Source: an uncultured Gammaproteobacteria bacterium | GTDB lineage: Bacteria > Pseudomonadota > Gammaproteobacteria > Arenicellales > JAANXG01 | Assembly (NCBI GenBank): GCA_947258785.1 | Contig: CAMYJT010000020.1 | Span: forward strand, 1-45,568 | Direction of reading: 5' to 3' | Length of the DNA: 45,568 bases | Shown: one piece after another, positions 8,008 through 17,020 of the stretch | Layout: every line of letters begins with the position of its first letter | Position numbering within the stretch: position 1 is the stretch's first letter | Translations under genes and position numbers: made by a program | Notes under the pieces: generated by a model | Seen by the model: the letters and a program-made list of their open reading frames with translations, nothing else | Databases searched by the model: none | What the model was told of the DNA's origin: nothing

Positions 8008-8513
8008 CCGAACGCTATTACGGAAAATACCGCGGCGCGGTGCTCAACAACGTCGACCCCATGCAACAGGGCCGCCTGCAGGTGCAGGTGCCCGACGTGG
8101 CGGGACTCGCCCCGGCCACTTGGGCACTGCCGTGCGTACCCATTGCCGGCCTGCAAAACGGCATGATGGCGCTGCCGGTAATCGGCTCGGGGGTGTGGGT
8201 GGAGTTCGAACAGGGCAACCCGGACTTCCCCATCTGGACCGGCTGTTTCTGGGGCAGTGCGGCCGAGGTGCCGGCGCTGGCGCTTGCCACCCCACCGGCG
8301 ATCCCCGCCATTACCTTCCAGACGCCGCTGCAGAACGGTGTCACCATCTCCGACCTGCCGGGACCGACGGGTGGAATCATGCTCAAGAGCGCTACCGGCG
8401 CCACGCTGATCGTCAACGACACCGGCATCTACATTCAGAACGGCAAGGGCGCGATGATCACCCTGGTCGGACCCAGCGTGACGATGAACAACGGCGCCCT
8501 GACGGTGATCTGA
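8004..8513 (+). CDS. gp5/gpV-like OB-fold spike protein
   Basis: A 169-residue protein whose first 95 residues match the gp5/baseplate protein V OB fold: YYGKYRGAVLNNVDPMQQGRLQVQVPDVAG, then LPVIGSGVWVEFEQGNPDFPIWTGCFWG. The tail, from about residue 115, is a run of short glycine-spaced strands (GGIMLKSATGATLIVNDTGIYIQNGKGAMITL) typical of the intertwined triple beta-helix forming the spike needle. It starts within the hub gene stop (ATGA) and ends one base before the PAAR-like gene. No lysozyme domain is inserted. Confidence 0.9.
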   Translation: MTERYYGKYRGAVLNNVDPMQQGRLQVQVPDVAGLAPATWALPCVPIAGLQNGMMALPVIGSGVWVEFEQGNPDFPIWTGCFWGSAAEVPALALATPPAIPAITFQTPLQNGVTISDLPGPTGGIMLKSATGATLIVNDTGIYIQNGKGAMITLVGPSVTMNNGALTVI

Positions 8514-8514
8514 C

Positions 8515-8835
8515 ATGCCCGGTCCGCTGTTACATCTCGGCGCTACGGTCCTGTGCTCACACGGCGGCACCGCCGTGCCGACTTCACCCAATCCCCGGGT
8601 GATGGTAACCGGCCAGCCAACCGCGCTGATGCCGGTACCCTACGTGATCGCGGGCTGCCCGTTCAACGTCTCCGGCAGTCCGGTGCCCTGCGTGACCGGA
8701 CAGTGGGTGGTGGCGGCCACGCGGGTGATGTCCAACGGACAGCCGCTGGTGTTGATGGACAGTCAGGCAGTCTGCGCACCCAACGGCACGCCGCTGCTGC
8801 CGGTGGCCGCACAAACACGGGTGATCGGGAGCTGA
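8515..8835 (+). CDS. PAAR-like spike tip protein (DUF4280-like)
   Basis: A 106-residue glycine- and proline-rich protein with the features of PAAR/DUF4280 tips: GATVLCSHGGTAVP near the start (a Cys-x-His pair), YVIAGCPFNVSGSPVPCVTGQW in the middle and LVLMDSQAVCAPNGTPLLPV near the end. Cys and His residues in such proteins bind the single metal ion at the apex of a conical trimer-like fold that sharpens the spike and can carry effectors. It lies directly after the spike gene, as expected. No effector domain is fused to it. Confidence 0.85.
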   Translation: MPGPLLHLGATVLCSHGGTAVPTSPNPRVMVTGQPTALMPVPYVIAGCPFNVSGSPVPCVTGQWVVAATRVMSNGQPLVLMDSQAVCAPNGTPLLPVAAQTRVIGS

Positions 8836-8837
8836 AC

Positions 8838-9200
8838 ATGACGGTGCGCGTTCACTTCCCATACCAGTTCGACGGGCGCGGCCGCACGCGCGACGACGAT
8901 CACGCCCATTGGGTCCGCGGCTTGATCGAGCAGGTGCTGTTCACGTCGCCGGGCGAGCGAGTAATGCGCCCCACATTTGGCAGCGGGCTGATGCAGCTGG
9001 TGTTCGCGCCCAACAGTGCCGAACTCGCTGCGGCGACGCAGATGCTGGTGCAGAGCGCGTTGCAGGAGTGGCTGGTCGAGCTGATCCAGGTCGAAGAAGT
9101 TGCGGTCGAGAGCGTGGATGCCACGTTGCGGGTCACCGTGCGCTACGTGTTGAGGAGGACACAGCAGTCGCAGGTGGCGACGTTCGAACGAACCACCTAG
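8838..9200 (+). CDS. GPW/gp25-like baseplate wedge protein
   Basis: A 120-residue protein starting at ATG 8838; the frame is open further upstream, but there it only shadows the PAAR-like gene. It has the gp25 signature: HWVRGLIEQVLFTSPGERVMRPTFGSGL, then LQEWLVELIQVEEVAVESVDATLRVTVRYVL. The E-P/R-P-x-FG-type motif (here RVMRPTFGSG) is characteristic. In T4, T6SS (TssE) and eCIS baseplates gp25 starts sheath assembly and forms part of the wedge core with gp6 and gp53. It is two bases after the PAAR stop and 44 bases before the first J-type baseplate gene. Confidence 0.92.
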   Translation: MTVRVHFPYQFDGRGRTRDDDHAHWVRGLIEQVLFTSPGERVMRPTFGSGLMQLVFAPNSAELAAATQMLVQSALQEWLVELIQVEEVAVESVDATLRVTVRYVLRRTQQSQVATFERTT

Positions 9201-9244
9201 TCGACGCATGAATCGATGCAGATGAGATAGGCGTTAACCGAAAG

Positions 9245-11710
9245 ATGTTTTATTTCTGTTGTGACAAGAGGCGCCGTGCGGCGATTGCCGGTAGCGATTG
9301 GAACGGGATCGACTATCTGGAGGTCAAGGACGATCCGGCTGACGCGTTCGAAGACCGGCAGCGCACGCTGTTCGTGTACTTCGTCAATGATCTGACGGCG
9401 CTGACGCTGGACGCCGACAACGTCGTCATCGAGGGCGGCGAGCGGATCCGGGACATCGACGTCGTCGGCTTGGCGCCGGGGAGCGATGCTCGGGTCTTGG
9501 AAGTCGAGGTCGACCGGGCCGGTGATTTTTCGGTCTATACCCTGCGGTTGGTCAAGGACAAGGCGGGCACCGGGCCTCCGGACCACGTCGATCCGATGCT
9601 GGCGGCAATCGATTTTTCCTTCAAGGTGGAGTGTCCGAGCGAGTTTGACTGTCAGCCGGAGCGGGTCTGCCCAACGGCGCCGGCGGTGACCCCGCCGATC
9701 GATTATCTGGCCAAGGACTACCAAAGTTTTCGCCAATTGATGCTGGATCGGATGGCCCTGCTGGCGCCGCAGTGGCGGGAACGCAACGCCGCCGACATTG
9801 GCGTTGCATTGGTCGAACTGCTGGCCTACGTCGGCGACCAATTGAGCTATCAGCAGGACGCGGTCGCCACCGAGGCTTATCTCGATACCGCGCGGCGACG
9901 GGTTTCCGTGCGCCGTCACGCGCGCCTCGTGGACTATGCCATGCACGACGGCTGTAACGCCCGGGTCTGGGTGGCCATTGAGGTCGCAACAGCGGACGCC
10001 GACGGCGTCCTGCTGCCCGGGCCGCAAGCGGATCCACATAAACCGGGCACTCGATTGCTGACCCGCATCGAAGAAACGGCCGGCGTACTGCCGCCCGAGA
10101 GACTGGCCGGCGCAATTCGGGCGGGCGCCGTGGTGTTCGAGACCATGCACGATCTGGTGCTGCGCGTGGATCACAACGAATTGCGCTTTTACACCTGGAG
10201 CGACGAGGCGTGTTGTCTGCCGGCCGGCGCAACGCGGGCCACCCTGGTCGGCCAGCACCCGCATCTGCAGGAGGGTCTGGTGCTGATGCTCGAGGAGGTC
10301 AAGGGACCGCACACCGGGCAGGCGGGCGACGCGGACCCCATCCACCGGCACCCCGTGCGCCTGACGAAGGTGGTCAACACCCACGACCCGGTGGGCAGCG
10401 ATCCGGCCCCAATCTGCCAGATCGAGTGGGCCACCGAAGACGCGCTGCCGTTTGCACTGTGCATCGATACCCGTGCGCACGAGGACGTGAGTGTCGCGCG
10501 GGGCAACATTGTGCTTTGTGACCACGGCTGGACAATCGAGAAGGAGGAGCTCGGTGCGGTGCCCGACTCGAAACTAGACTACGCGCCCGAACCAGCGGCA
10601 GACCGCTGCGACCCGCCGCGACCCAAAGCTATCTCGCCCCGTTACCGGCCGAAGCTCGCCGAAGCGCCCCTGACCCAGGCAGCTGGGTTCGACGCAGATG
10701 CCGGAGCACCTGCCCGCGACGCCATGCACTGGGATCTTCAGGATGTCACGCCGCAAATCCGTCTGACCGGAACCCTGACAGAGGAAGAGGTGACCTGGGA
10801 GGCGCGGCGGGATCTGCTGAACAGCAGCGCTACCGACAACCACTTCATCGTCGAGATTGACAACGACGGTGCCGCCTCGATTCGATTCGGCGACGACATC
10901 CACGGCCGCCGGCCGGAGCCGGAAACTACGTTCACGGCGGTATACCGCGTGGGCAACGGCGCTCAGGGGAATGTCGGGGCCGCGGCGATCGCCCACGTCG
11001 TCACCGGTCAAGTGGGCATCGGCACCGCCCGCAATCCGCTCCCGGCCCGGGGCGGGGTGCAACCGGAGTCCATGGAAAGCGCCCGGCGGCGGGCGCCGCA
11101 GGCCTTCCGGCAGCAGGAGCGTGCGGTCACGCCGGAAGACTACGCCGAAGTTACCGAACGGCTCGATGGCATTCAAAAGGCCCAGGCCACGTTTCGTTGG
11201 ACCGGCAGCTGGCACACCGTATTCTTGACCGTCGACCGGCGAGCCGGCCTCGCGGTCGATGCGGCGTTCGAAGCGAAGGTGCGCCAGCACGTCGGGCGCT
11301 TTCGCATGGCCGGTCACGATCTGGAAGTCGACGGGCCGCGCTACGTGCCGCTCGAGATCGACATGCAGGTCTGTGTCGAGCCCGATCGCTTTCGCAGCGA
11401 GGTCAAGAAGGAACTACTCGACGTGTTCAGCAACCGGATCCTGCCGGACGGCCGCCGTGGGATTTTCCATCCCGACAACTACACCTTTGGCCAGACCGTC
11501 TATCTCAGCCCTCTGTATGCCGCAGCGCAGGCCGTACCGGGTGTCGACTCTGTACACATCACCACCTTTCAACGCAAGGATCAGGCCGATCCCGTACCGT
11601 TAATGGAGGGACGGGTATTGCTCGATCGGCTCGAGATTGCGCGCCTCGATAACGATCCGAATTTCGCCGAGCACGGGGTCTTGCGGCTCGACGTGGGAGG
11701 CGGCAAATGA
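9245..11710 (+). CDS. Large baseplate J/gp47-like wedge protein (Afp11-type)
   Basis: An 821-residue protein of the 'putative baseplate assembly protein' family. Diagnostic stretches are PPIDYLAKDYQSFRQLMLDRM, then ERNAADIGVALVELLAYVGDQLSYQQDAVATEAYLDTARRR, a central NHFIVEIDNDGAASIRFGDDIHGR, and the J-type module ARRRAPQAFRQQERAVTPEDYAEVTERL followed by IQKAQATFRWTGSWHTVFLTV. Such proteins form the wedge that clamps the hub and switches shape on target binding. The N-terminus starts MFYFCCDKRRR; the ribosome site is weak. The stop overlaps the ATG of the second baseplate protein at 11707. Confidence 0.92.
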   Translation: MFYFCCDKRRRAAIAGSDWNGIDYLEVKDDPADAFEDRQRTLFVYFVNDLTALTLDADNVVIEGGERIRDIDVVGLAPGSDARVLEVEVDRAGDFSVYTLRLVKDKAGTGPPDHVDPMLAAIDFSFKVECPSEFDCQPERVCPTAPAVTPPIDYLAKDYQSFRQLMLDRMALLAPQWRERNAADIGVALVELLAYVGDQLSYQQDAVATEAYLDTARRRVSVRRHARLVDYAMHDGCNARVWVAIEVATADADGVLLPGPQADPHKPGTRLLTRIEETAGVLPPERLAGAIRAGAVVFETMHDLVLRVDHNELRFYTWSDEACCLPAGATRATLVGQHPHLQEGLVLMLEEVKGPHTGQAGDADPIHRHPVRLTKVVNTHDPVGSDPAPICQIEWATEDALPFALCIDTRAHEDVSVARGNIVLCDHGWTIEKEELGAVPDSKLDYAPEPAADRCDPPRPKAISPRYRPKLAEAPLTQAAGFDADAGAPARDAMHWDLQDVTPQIRLTGTLTEEEVTWEARRDLLNSSATDNHFIVEIDNDGAASIRFGDDIHGRRPEPETTFTAVYRVGNGAQGNVGAAAIAHVVTGQVGIGTARNPLPARGGVQPESMESARRRAPQAFRQQERAVTPEDYAEVTERLDGIQKAQATFRWTGSWHTVFLTVDRRAGLAVDAAFEAKVRQHVGRFRMAGHDLEVDGPRYVPLEIDMQVCVEPDRFRSEVKKELLDVFSNRILPDGRRGIFHPDNYTFGQTVYLSPLYAAAQAVPGVDSVHITTFQRKDQADPVPLMEGRVLLDRLEIARLDNDPNFAEHGVLRLDVGGGK

Positions 11711-14514
11711 ACGGCCTCCGGTCCTATTCACTGCGCGGGCTCAACGACTGCGGCTGTTGCGAGGGCGTTGCACCGCACACGCCGGCCGAGCTGGATAACC
11801 ATTCCGGGCTGAGCGCGGTGGCCTATCGGGTCGGCGACCATTCTCGATTCAAACAGACCTTGCTGGCCCATCTTTCGGCCAAGCGCTTCCTCTCCAACGA
11901 GGCCTACGAAGCACTCAGCCGGCTGCAGACCCGGGATGACGATGACTACACCATCGGGCTGCTTGACGCCTGGGCCGCCGTGGGCGATGTGCTGACCTTT
12001 TACCAGGAGCGCATCGCCAACGAATCCTACCTGCGTACCGCCACCGAGCGCCTGTCGTTATTGGAACTCACCCGCCTGATCGGCTACCGCTTGAACCCTG
12101 GGGTAGCCGCGAGCACCTACCTTGCGTTCACAATCCAGGACGCCCCCGGCGCCCCCGATCGAGCGGTTCAGCTTACCACGATCGACGCCGGCACCAAGGT
12201 GCAGAGCACACCCGGGCCTGGCCAGCAGGCGCAGATCTTTGAAACCATCGAGCCGATCGAAGCGCGGCTCGAGTGGAACGCCATGCGGCCGCGCCTTATG
12301 CAGCCTCAAGTCATCGCCACCAGCATGGGGACCGTCGTGTTGGAGGGCACGACCACCCAACTCAAGCCGGGCGATCCGCTGCTCATCGTGCAAAGCGACG
12401 GCACCCGGCGGACTCGACGGATCACGGCCGTCGTGGCCGATGAGGAATGGAAGACCACGCGCGTCGACTTCGAGACCCCTGGCCTGTCTCCACCGGACTA
12501 TGTCGCGCCGGCGCTGCCGCCGGCCGACCCGGAACGGCAGGGGCGGGCGGACGAATTCGCGGCCGCCACGGTGTTCGACGAGGCGGTGGTGGACAGGATC
12601 ATGGGCAAGGTGTGGCGCAGTGAGGATTTATCCGCCCTGGTGGAGATCCAGGGCTGGTCAGAGGCCGACCTGGTGTCGGCGGTCAACACGAAGCTCACCA
12701 GCCAGGCGAGCGAGGACGGATCCGGCGTGTTGGCCTTCCGCCAGCGCGCGGCGGTGTTCGGCTACAACGCGCCCAAACTGGTGACGTATACCGGTACCAA
12801 ACCCAATCCCGCTAACGAGTGGGATGAGTGGACACCAACAAATGAATCGGATGCGGTCATCTTCCTCGACAACGCCTACGACGAAGTGATTCCAGGCGGC
12901 TACGCGATCATCAAAAAGCCGGGGGGCGGGCCCACATCGTACCGCATCGAGCAGGTCTCGATTGAACCGCGCACCGAGTACGGCGTGAGTTCGAAGACAA
13001 CCAGACTCACCCTGGACGGAGCGTGGTGGAATCCCCCTGATGAAGACAGCCCGTATTCCGCATACGGGGTGAGCTCGAAGACCACCCGGCTCACCTTGGG
13101 CCAGGCGTTGTGGAATCCCCCTGACAAAGACAGTGGTGACCTAGGTCATTTCAATCCCATCAGAGGTTCTGCCGTCTACGTCCAAAGCGAGTCGCTGCCG
13201 CTGGCCGGGACACCGATCGAGCAGGACCTTACCGGCGATCGGGTGACGCTCGATCGGATGCACCTGGGGCTGCAAGCCGGCCAGGCGGTCGCCGTGACCG
13301 GCGAGCGCCGCGATCCAAACCAGGGCACCGACAGCGAGGTCATGACGCTCAAACAGGTTTGGATCGACGGCGGGCATACCGTGCTGGTATTCAAGGAGTC
13401 GCTGCAGCACGCCTACCGGCGAGACACCGTGCAGATCAACGCCAACGTGGTCGCCGCCACCCACGGCGAGACGGTGGAAGAAATCCTCGGCAGCGGCAAC
13501 GCCGGGGACGCGAACCAGAGCTTCACCCTGCGCCAGCCGCCACTGACCCATGTGCCGGCGGATACCGCAAGCGGCGCTGTCTCGACCCTCGAAATCCGCG
13601 TCAACGACTTGCTGTGGCACGAGGTGCCGTCGTTCCTGGGACGCGGGCCGGAGGAGCGGATCTATGTCACCAAGACGCACGACGACGGCACCACCAGCGT
13701 GCGCTTTGGCGACGGGGTCAACGGTGCGCGCCTGCCGTCCGGCCAGCACAACGTGCGGGCAACGTACCGGAAGGGCATCGGTCTGGAAGGTCTGCTCAAC
13801 GCAGGACAGCTCAATCAGCTGATGACCCGCCCCTTGGGGGTGCAGGACGCAATCAATCCCGTGGCGGCCGCGGGGGCGGACGATCCCGAATCCCGCGACG
13901 ACGCCCGGGCCAATGCCCCGCTCACCGTCAAGACGCTCGACCGTACGGTGTCTCTGCAAGACTACGAGGATTTCACACGCTCCTTTGCCGGCATCGCCAA
14001 GGCGCAGGCGATCCGCACCTGGGACGGGAGCGCAGAACGTGTATTCATCACCGTCGCCGGCCCGGACGGCGCGGCGGTCGATCCCAAAGGCAGCACTTAC
14101 GACAAGCTGCTCAAGGCACTGGCGCGGGCCGGTGACCCCTACGTGAATTTTGCGGTGCGATCCTATCGCCCGGCGGTGTTTCGCCTCGAGGCCGGGCTGC
14201 ACATCGATCCCGATTATGTGCAGGAGATCGTGCTGGCCGATGTCGAGCGTGCGTTGCGGGCGGGATTTTCGTTTGCCGTCCGCGGTTTTGCTCAACCGGT
14301 ATCGCTGAGCGAGGTCATCACGGCGATTCAGAGTGTGCCGGGTGTACGCGCGGTCGACGTCGACGCGCTGTTCCGGGCGGAAAAAACGACGCAAAAACCC
14401 CGCGCGCAGCTGTTGGCTTCGCCCGCCCAGCTGGCACCGGATGGCGAGATGCTTGCGGCTGAATTGCTCACCCTCGATCCCGCGCCGCTGGACGGCCTCA
14501 AGGTGTTGTCATGA
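11707..14514 (+). CDS. Second large baseplate wedge protein (gp6/Afp12-like) with an internal tandem duplication
   Basis: A 935-residue paralogue of the preceding protein. It begins with a Cys-rich start (LNDCGCCEGVAPHTPAEL), then the family block YTIGLLDAWAAVGDVLTFYQERIANESYLRTATERLSLLELTRLIGYRLNPGV, a middle region of beta-rich inserts, and the J-type end NAPLTVKTLDRTVSLQDYEDFTRSFAGIAKAQAIRTWDGSAERVFITVAG. It would pair with the upstream protein as a heterodimeric wedge, as gp6 dimers do in T4. Residues 425-480 hold two 28-residue tandem copies beginning YGVSSKTTRLTL. The gene is coupled to both neighbours by four-base overlaps. Confidence 0.9.
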   Translation: MNGLRSYSLRGLNDCGCCEGVAPHTPAELDNHSGLSAVAYRVGDHSRFKQTLLAHLSAKRFLSNEAYEALSRLQTRDDDDYTIGLLDAWAAVGDVLTFYQERIANESYLRTATERLSLLELTRLIGYRLNPGVAASTYLAFTIQDAPGAPDRAVQLTTIDAGTKVQSTPGPGQQAQIFETIEPIEARLEWNAMRPRLMQPQVIATSMGTVVLEGTTTQLKPGDPLLIVQSDGTRRTRRITAVVADEEWKTTRVDFETPGLSPPDYVAPALPPADPERQGRADEFAAATVFDEAVVDRIMGKVWRSEDLSALVEIQGWSEADLVSAVNTKLTSQASEDGSGVLAFRQRAAVFGYNAPKLVTYTGTKPNPANEWDEWTPTNESDAVIFLDNAYDEVIPGGYAIIKKPGGGPTSYRIEQVSIEPRTEYGVSSKTTRLTLDGAWWNPPDEDSPYSAYGVSSKTTRLTLGQALWNPPDKDSGDLGHFNPIRGSAVYVQSESLPLAGTPIEQDLTGDRVTLDRMHLGLQAGQAVAVTGERRDPNQGTDSEVMTLKQVWIDGGHTVLVFKESLQHAYRRDTVQINANVVAATHGETVEEILGSGNAGDANQSFTLRQPPLTHVPADTASGAVSTLEIRVNDLLWHEVPSFLGRGPEERIYVTKTHDDGTTSVRFGDGVNGARLPSGQHNVRATYRKGIGLEGLLNAGQLNQLMTRPLGVQDAINPVAAAGADDPESRDDARANAPLTVKTLDRTVSLQDYEDFTRSFAGIAKAQAIRTWDGSAERVFITVAGPDGAAVDPKGSTYDKLLKALARAGDPYVNFAVRSYRPAVFRLEAGLHIDPDYVQEIVLADVERALRAGFSFAVRGFAQPVSLSEVITAIQSVPGVRAVDVDALFRAEKTTQKPRAQLLASPAQLAPDGEMLAAELLTLDPAPLDGLKVLS
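12979..13146 (+). repeat. 84-bp tandem duplication inside the second baseplate gene
   Basis: Two in-frame units, 12979-13062 and 13063-13146, each encode 28 residues. Both start YGVSSKTTRLTL and include WNPPD-DS; the first reads DGAWWNPPDEDSPYSA and the second GQALWNPPDKDSGDLG. The copies differ at many third codon positions, so the duplication is not recent or has been under selection. Confidence 0.9.
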
Positions 14515-16985
14515 GCTTCGACGCCGCCCGCCTCTACAGCCTGTTGCCGGCGATTTACCGCATCCGGGACGATGCCGAGGGCAAGCCCCTCGAGGCGCTG
14601 ATCACCGTGCTCGCCGAGCAGGCCGAGGTGCTGGAAGAGAATCTCGAGCAGCTCTACGACGATCAGTTCATCGAGACCTGTGCCGAGTGGGTGGTTCCGT
14701 ATATTGGTGATCTTATCGGGTATCGCCCGCTATACAGCAAGACGGCGGAATATCTGAGCGCCCGGGCCGAGGTCGCCAACACGATTCGTTATCGTCGCCG
14801 GAAAGGCACGGCAACGATGCTGGAACAGCTGGCCCGGGACGTCACCGGCTGGCCGGCCCGGGTCGTCGAGTTCTTCCAGTTGTTGGCGACCACTCAGTTT
14901 ATGAATCACATCCGCCCCGGTCACCACTATGCCCCGGATCTCCGGGATTGGGCGCGGCTGGAACAGCTGGGCACGGCCTTCGATACCGTAGCCCACACCG
15001 TCGATGTGCGTCGGATCGCGACGGATCAAGGCCGACAAAACATCCCCAACGTCGGCATATTCCTGTGGCGCCTGAAGGCTTGTTCGCTCAAGGGGTCGCC
15101 GGCCGTCGCCCTCGACGATCGCCGGCTGTTCTTCAGTCCCCTGAAGCACAACATGCCCCTGTTCACGCGTCCAGAACCCGAAACAGACATCACGCACCTG
15201 GCCGAGCCGCTCAACGTCCCCAACCCCATCAGCCGGCGGGTGCTGGATGCGGATCTCGTGTCCGCTGAAGCCGAAGATCTGGAGCCACTTTACTATGGGG
15301 AGGACAAGAGCCTGTTCCTGTGGGTCAACGGCGAAGAGATCGATTTCCGTCAGGTGAAGGTTTGCGACTTGTCGGATGTCGGGGACGGGTCATCCTGGGC
15401 GCACGCTCCAGTGGACAGGATCGCCATCGATCCCGTGCTGGCACGGATTGCGCTACCGCCCAACGAGCGGCAGCGGTTGCGCATCAGCGGGCACGCGTCC
15501 GGGCAATACAGTTTGACGTTTGACGGTCAACCCGCCGCGCTCGCACACAATGCCTCGCCGGCCGAGATTCGAGCAGCGCTTGAGGATCTGGACAACCTCG
15601 ACCCCGGCGATATCACGGTCGACGGCGTTGTTAGCGACGCTGAGGTAGACGTTGTCATCAGCTTTGCGGGGGCGCGGGCCGGACAAGACGTGCCGTTGAT
15701 TGCGGTGGACACCGCCGGCCTTACGCCCGACGCGACCGCGACCGTGGCCGTAGAGACCCAGGCGATGGCCGGGGCGGCCGTGGACGTCGTTTTTCATTAT
15801 GGATTCCCGGCCGAACTCGGTGGTGGCGAGTATGAGCACCGCGCGAGTTTCGACAAAAAGCTCGAGGACTTCGAACCGGTCGTCGTCGATGCCTCCGGAG
15901 CCGCCATCGCCCCAATCCAGAATGCGATCGACACCCTCACCGGCAATGGTGTCGTGGAGATCAGTGACAGCGGCCGTTATGAGGAAACGCTGCAGATCGA
16001 CATCGGGCCGGATACGCGCATCGAAATACGGGCTGCCAATGAGAAGCGCCCGACCCTGGTCCTAAACGAAGAGCTGAAGATTACCAGCGGTGAGGACGGC
16101 ATTGTCACGCTGAATGGCTTGCTCATCACTAAGGGCCCGATTGTCGTCCCGCAGGCGGGCAACGAACTGACCCTGCTGCGCCTGCGCCACTGTACCCTGG
16201 TCCCCGGCCTGGAGCTGGATATCGATGGGTCGCCCAAGTTTCCAGAACGGGTCAGCCTAGTGGTCGAGTCTCAGCGGATCAAGATCGAGATCGAGGACTG
16301 TATCGTCGGCCCCCTGCGCGTCGCCGAAGGCGCCGAGGTGGAAATCAGGAATTCCATCGTCGACGCGACCGACGAGTCTCGCGTGGCATTCGCGGGGGTC
16401 GATGGGAATTCCGAGGGTGGTTTGCTCGAAATCGAGAACAGCACCGTCATCGGGCGGGTGCACACGCATATGACGAAGTTAGCCTCGAACACCATTTTTC
16501 ATGCGGTGGCGGTTGCCGCCGAAGACCTGAACGGTGGAGAAGGTGGTGACGAAGAAGGCAGCGGTGACAAGTGGTTGTCTCCCGTACAGTCCACACGCAA
16601 ACAGGCGGGCTGTGTGCGGTTCAGCTATGTGCCGCCGGGATCGCGCCTACCGCGCCGCTATCGTTGCCAGCCGGAACTCGCAGTCGCAAAGGCCGTAAGG
16701 GTCGCGGAGCGGGACGGTCCGTTGAGCCCCGGCGCCAAGGCTGAGCTGATTATCGCGGTGCAGGCGCGGATTCAGCCGTCGTTCCGGGATACGCGCTATG
16801 GCCAACCGGCCTACACGCAGCTCGCCTTGTCGTGCCCAGTGGAGATACGGCGAGGCGCCGATGACGAATCCGAGATGGGCGTGTATCACAATCTGTTCCA
16901 ACCACAGCGCGAAACCAATCTGCGCCTGCGTCTGGACGAGTACCTGCGCTTCGGCCTGGAGGCCGGCATTTTTTACGCAAATTAG
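14511..16985 (+). CDS. Tail protein I-like baseplate protein with a beta-helix C-terminal region
   Basis: An 824-residue multidomain protein. Residues 1-200 match P2 gpI-type tail proteins: FDAARLYSLLPAIYRIRDDAEGKPL, then YIGDLIGYRPLYSKTAEYLSARAEVANTIRYRRRKGTATMLEQLARDVTGWPARVVEFF. Around residues 322-420 there is a separate beta-sandwich repeat module (GQYSLTFDGQPAALAHNASPAEIRAALEDL and the following VTVDG strand pattern) seen in phage and surface proteins. Residues 460-680 show spaced strands that suggest a right-handed beta-helix (IEIEDCIVGPLRVAEGAEVEIRNSIVD). It probably attaches fibre or receptor-binding parts to the baseplate periphery. It overlaps the previous gene by four bases. Confidence 0.85.
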   Translation: MSFDAARLYSLLPAIYRIRDDAEGKPLEALITVLAEQAEVLEENLEQLYDDQFIETCAEWVVPYIGDLIGYRPLYSKTAEYLSARAEVANTIRYRRRKGTATMLEQLARDVTGWPARVVEFFQLLATTQFMNHIRPGHHYAPDLRDWARLEQLGTAFDTVAHTVDVRRIATDQGRQNIPNVGIFLWRLKACSLKGSPAVALDDRRLFFSPLKHNMPLFTRPEPETDITHLAEPLNVPNPISRRVLDADLVSAEAEDLEPLYYGEDKSLFLWVNGEEIDFRQVKVCDLSDVGDGSSWAHAPVDRIAIDPVLARIALPPNERQRLRISGHASGQYSLTFDGQPAALAHNASPAEIRAALEDLDNLDPGDITVDGVVSDAEVDVVISFAGARAGQDVPLIAVDTAGLTPDATATVAVETQAMAGAAVDVVFHYGFPAELGGGEYEHRASFDKKLEDFEPVVVDASGAAIAPIQNAIDTLTGNGVVEISDSGRYEETLQIDIGPDTRIEIRAANEKRPTLVLNEELKITSGEDGIVTLNGLLITKGPIVVPQAGNELTLLRLRHCTLVPGLELDIDGSPKFPERVSLVVESQRIKIEIEDCIVGPLRVAEGAEVEIRNSIVDATDESRVAFAGVDGNSEGGLLEIENSTVIGRVHTHMTKLASNTIFHAVAVAAEDLNGGEGGDEEGSGDKWLSPVQSTRKQAGCVRFSYVPPGSRLPRRYRCQPELAVAKAVRVAERDGPLSPGAKAELIIAVQARIQPSFRDTRYGQPAYTQLALSCPVEIRRGADDESEMGVYHNLFQPQRETNLRLRLDEYLRFGLEAGIFYAN

Positions 16986-17020
16986 GGGATCGCGGTCAAT
17001 GACGATGGGGAGTACGAGTC

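Noticed and set aside
9197..10525. 442-codon open frame on the reverse strand
   Set aside because: Antisense to the first J-type baseplate gene with the low-complexity composition of a shadow frame.
13141..14394. 417-codon open frame on the reverse strand
   Set aside because: It is antisense to the second baseplate gene, has no ribosome site, and its product is Arg/His/Gly-rich without family features; GC-rich codons on the + strand leave the opposite frame open.
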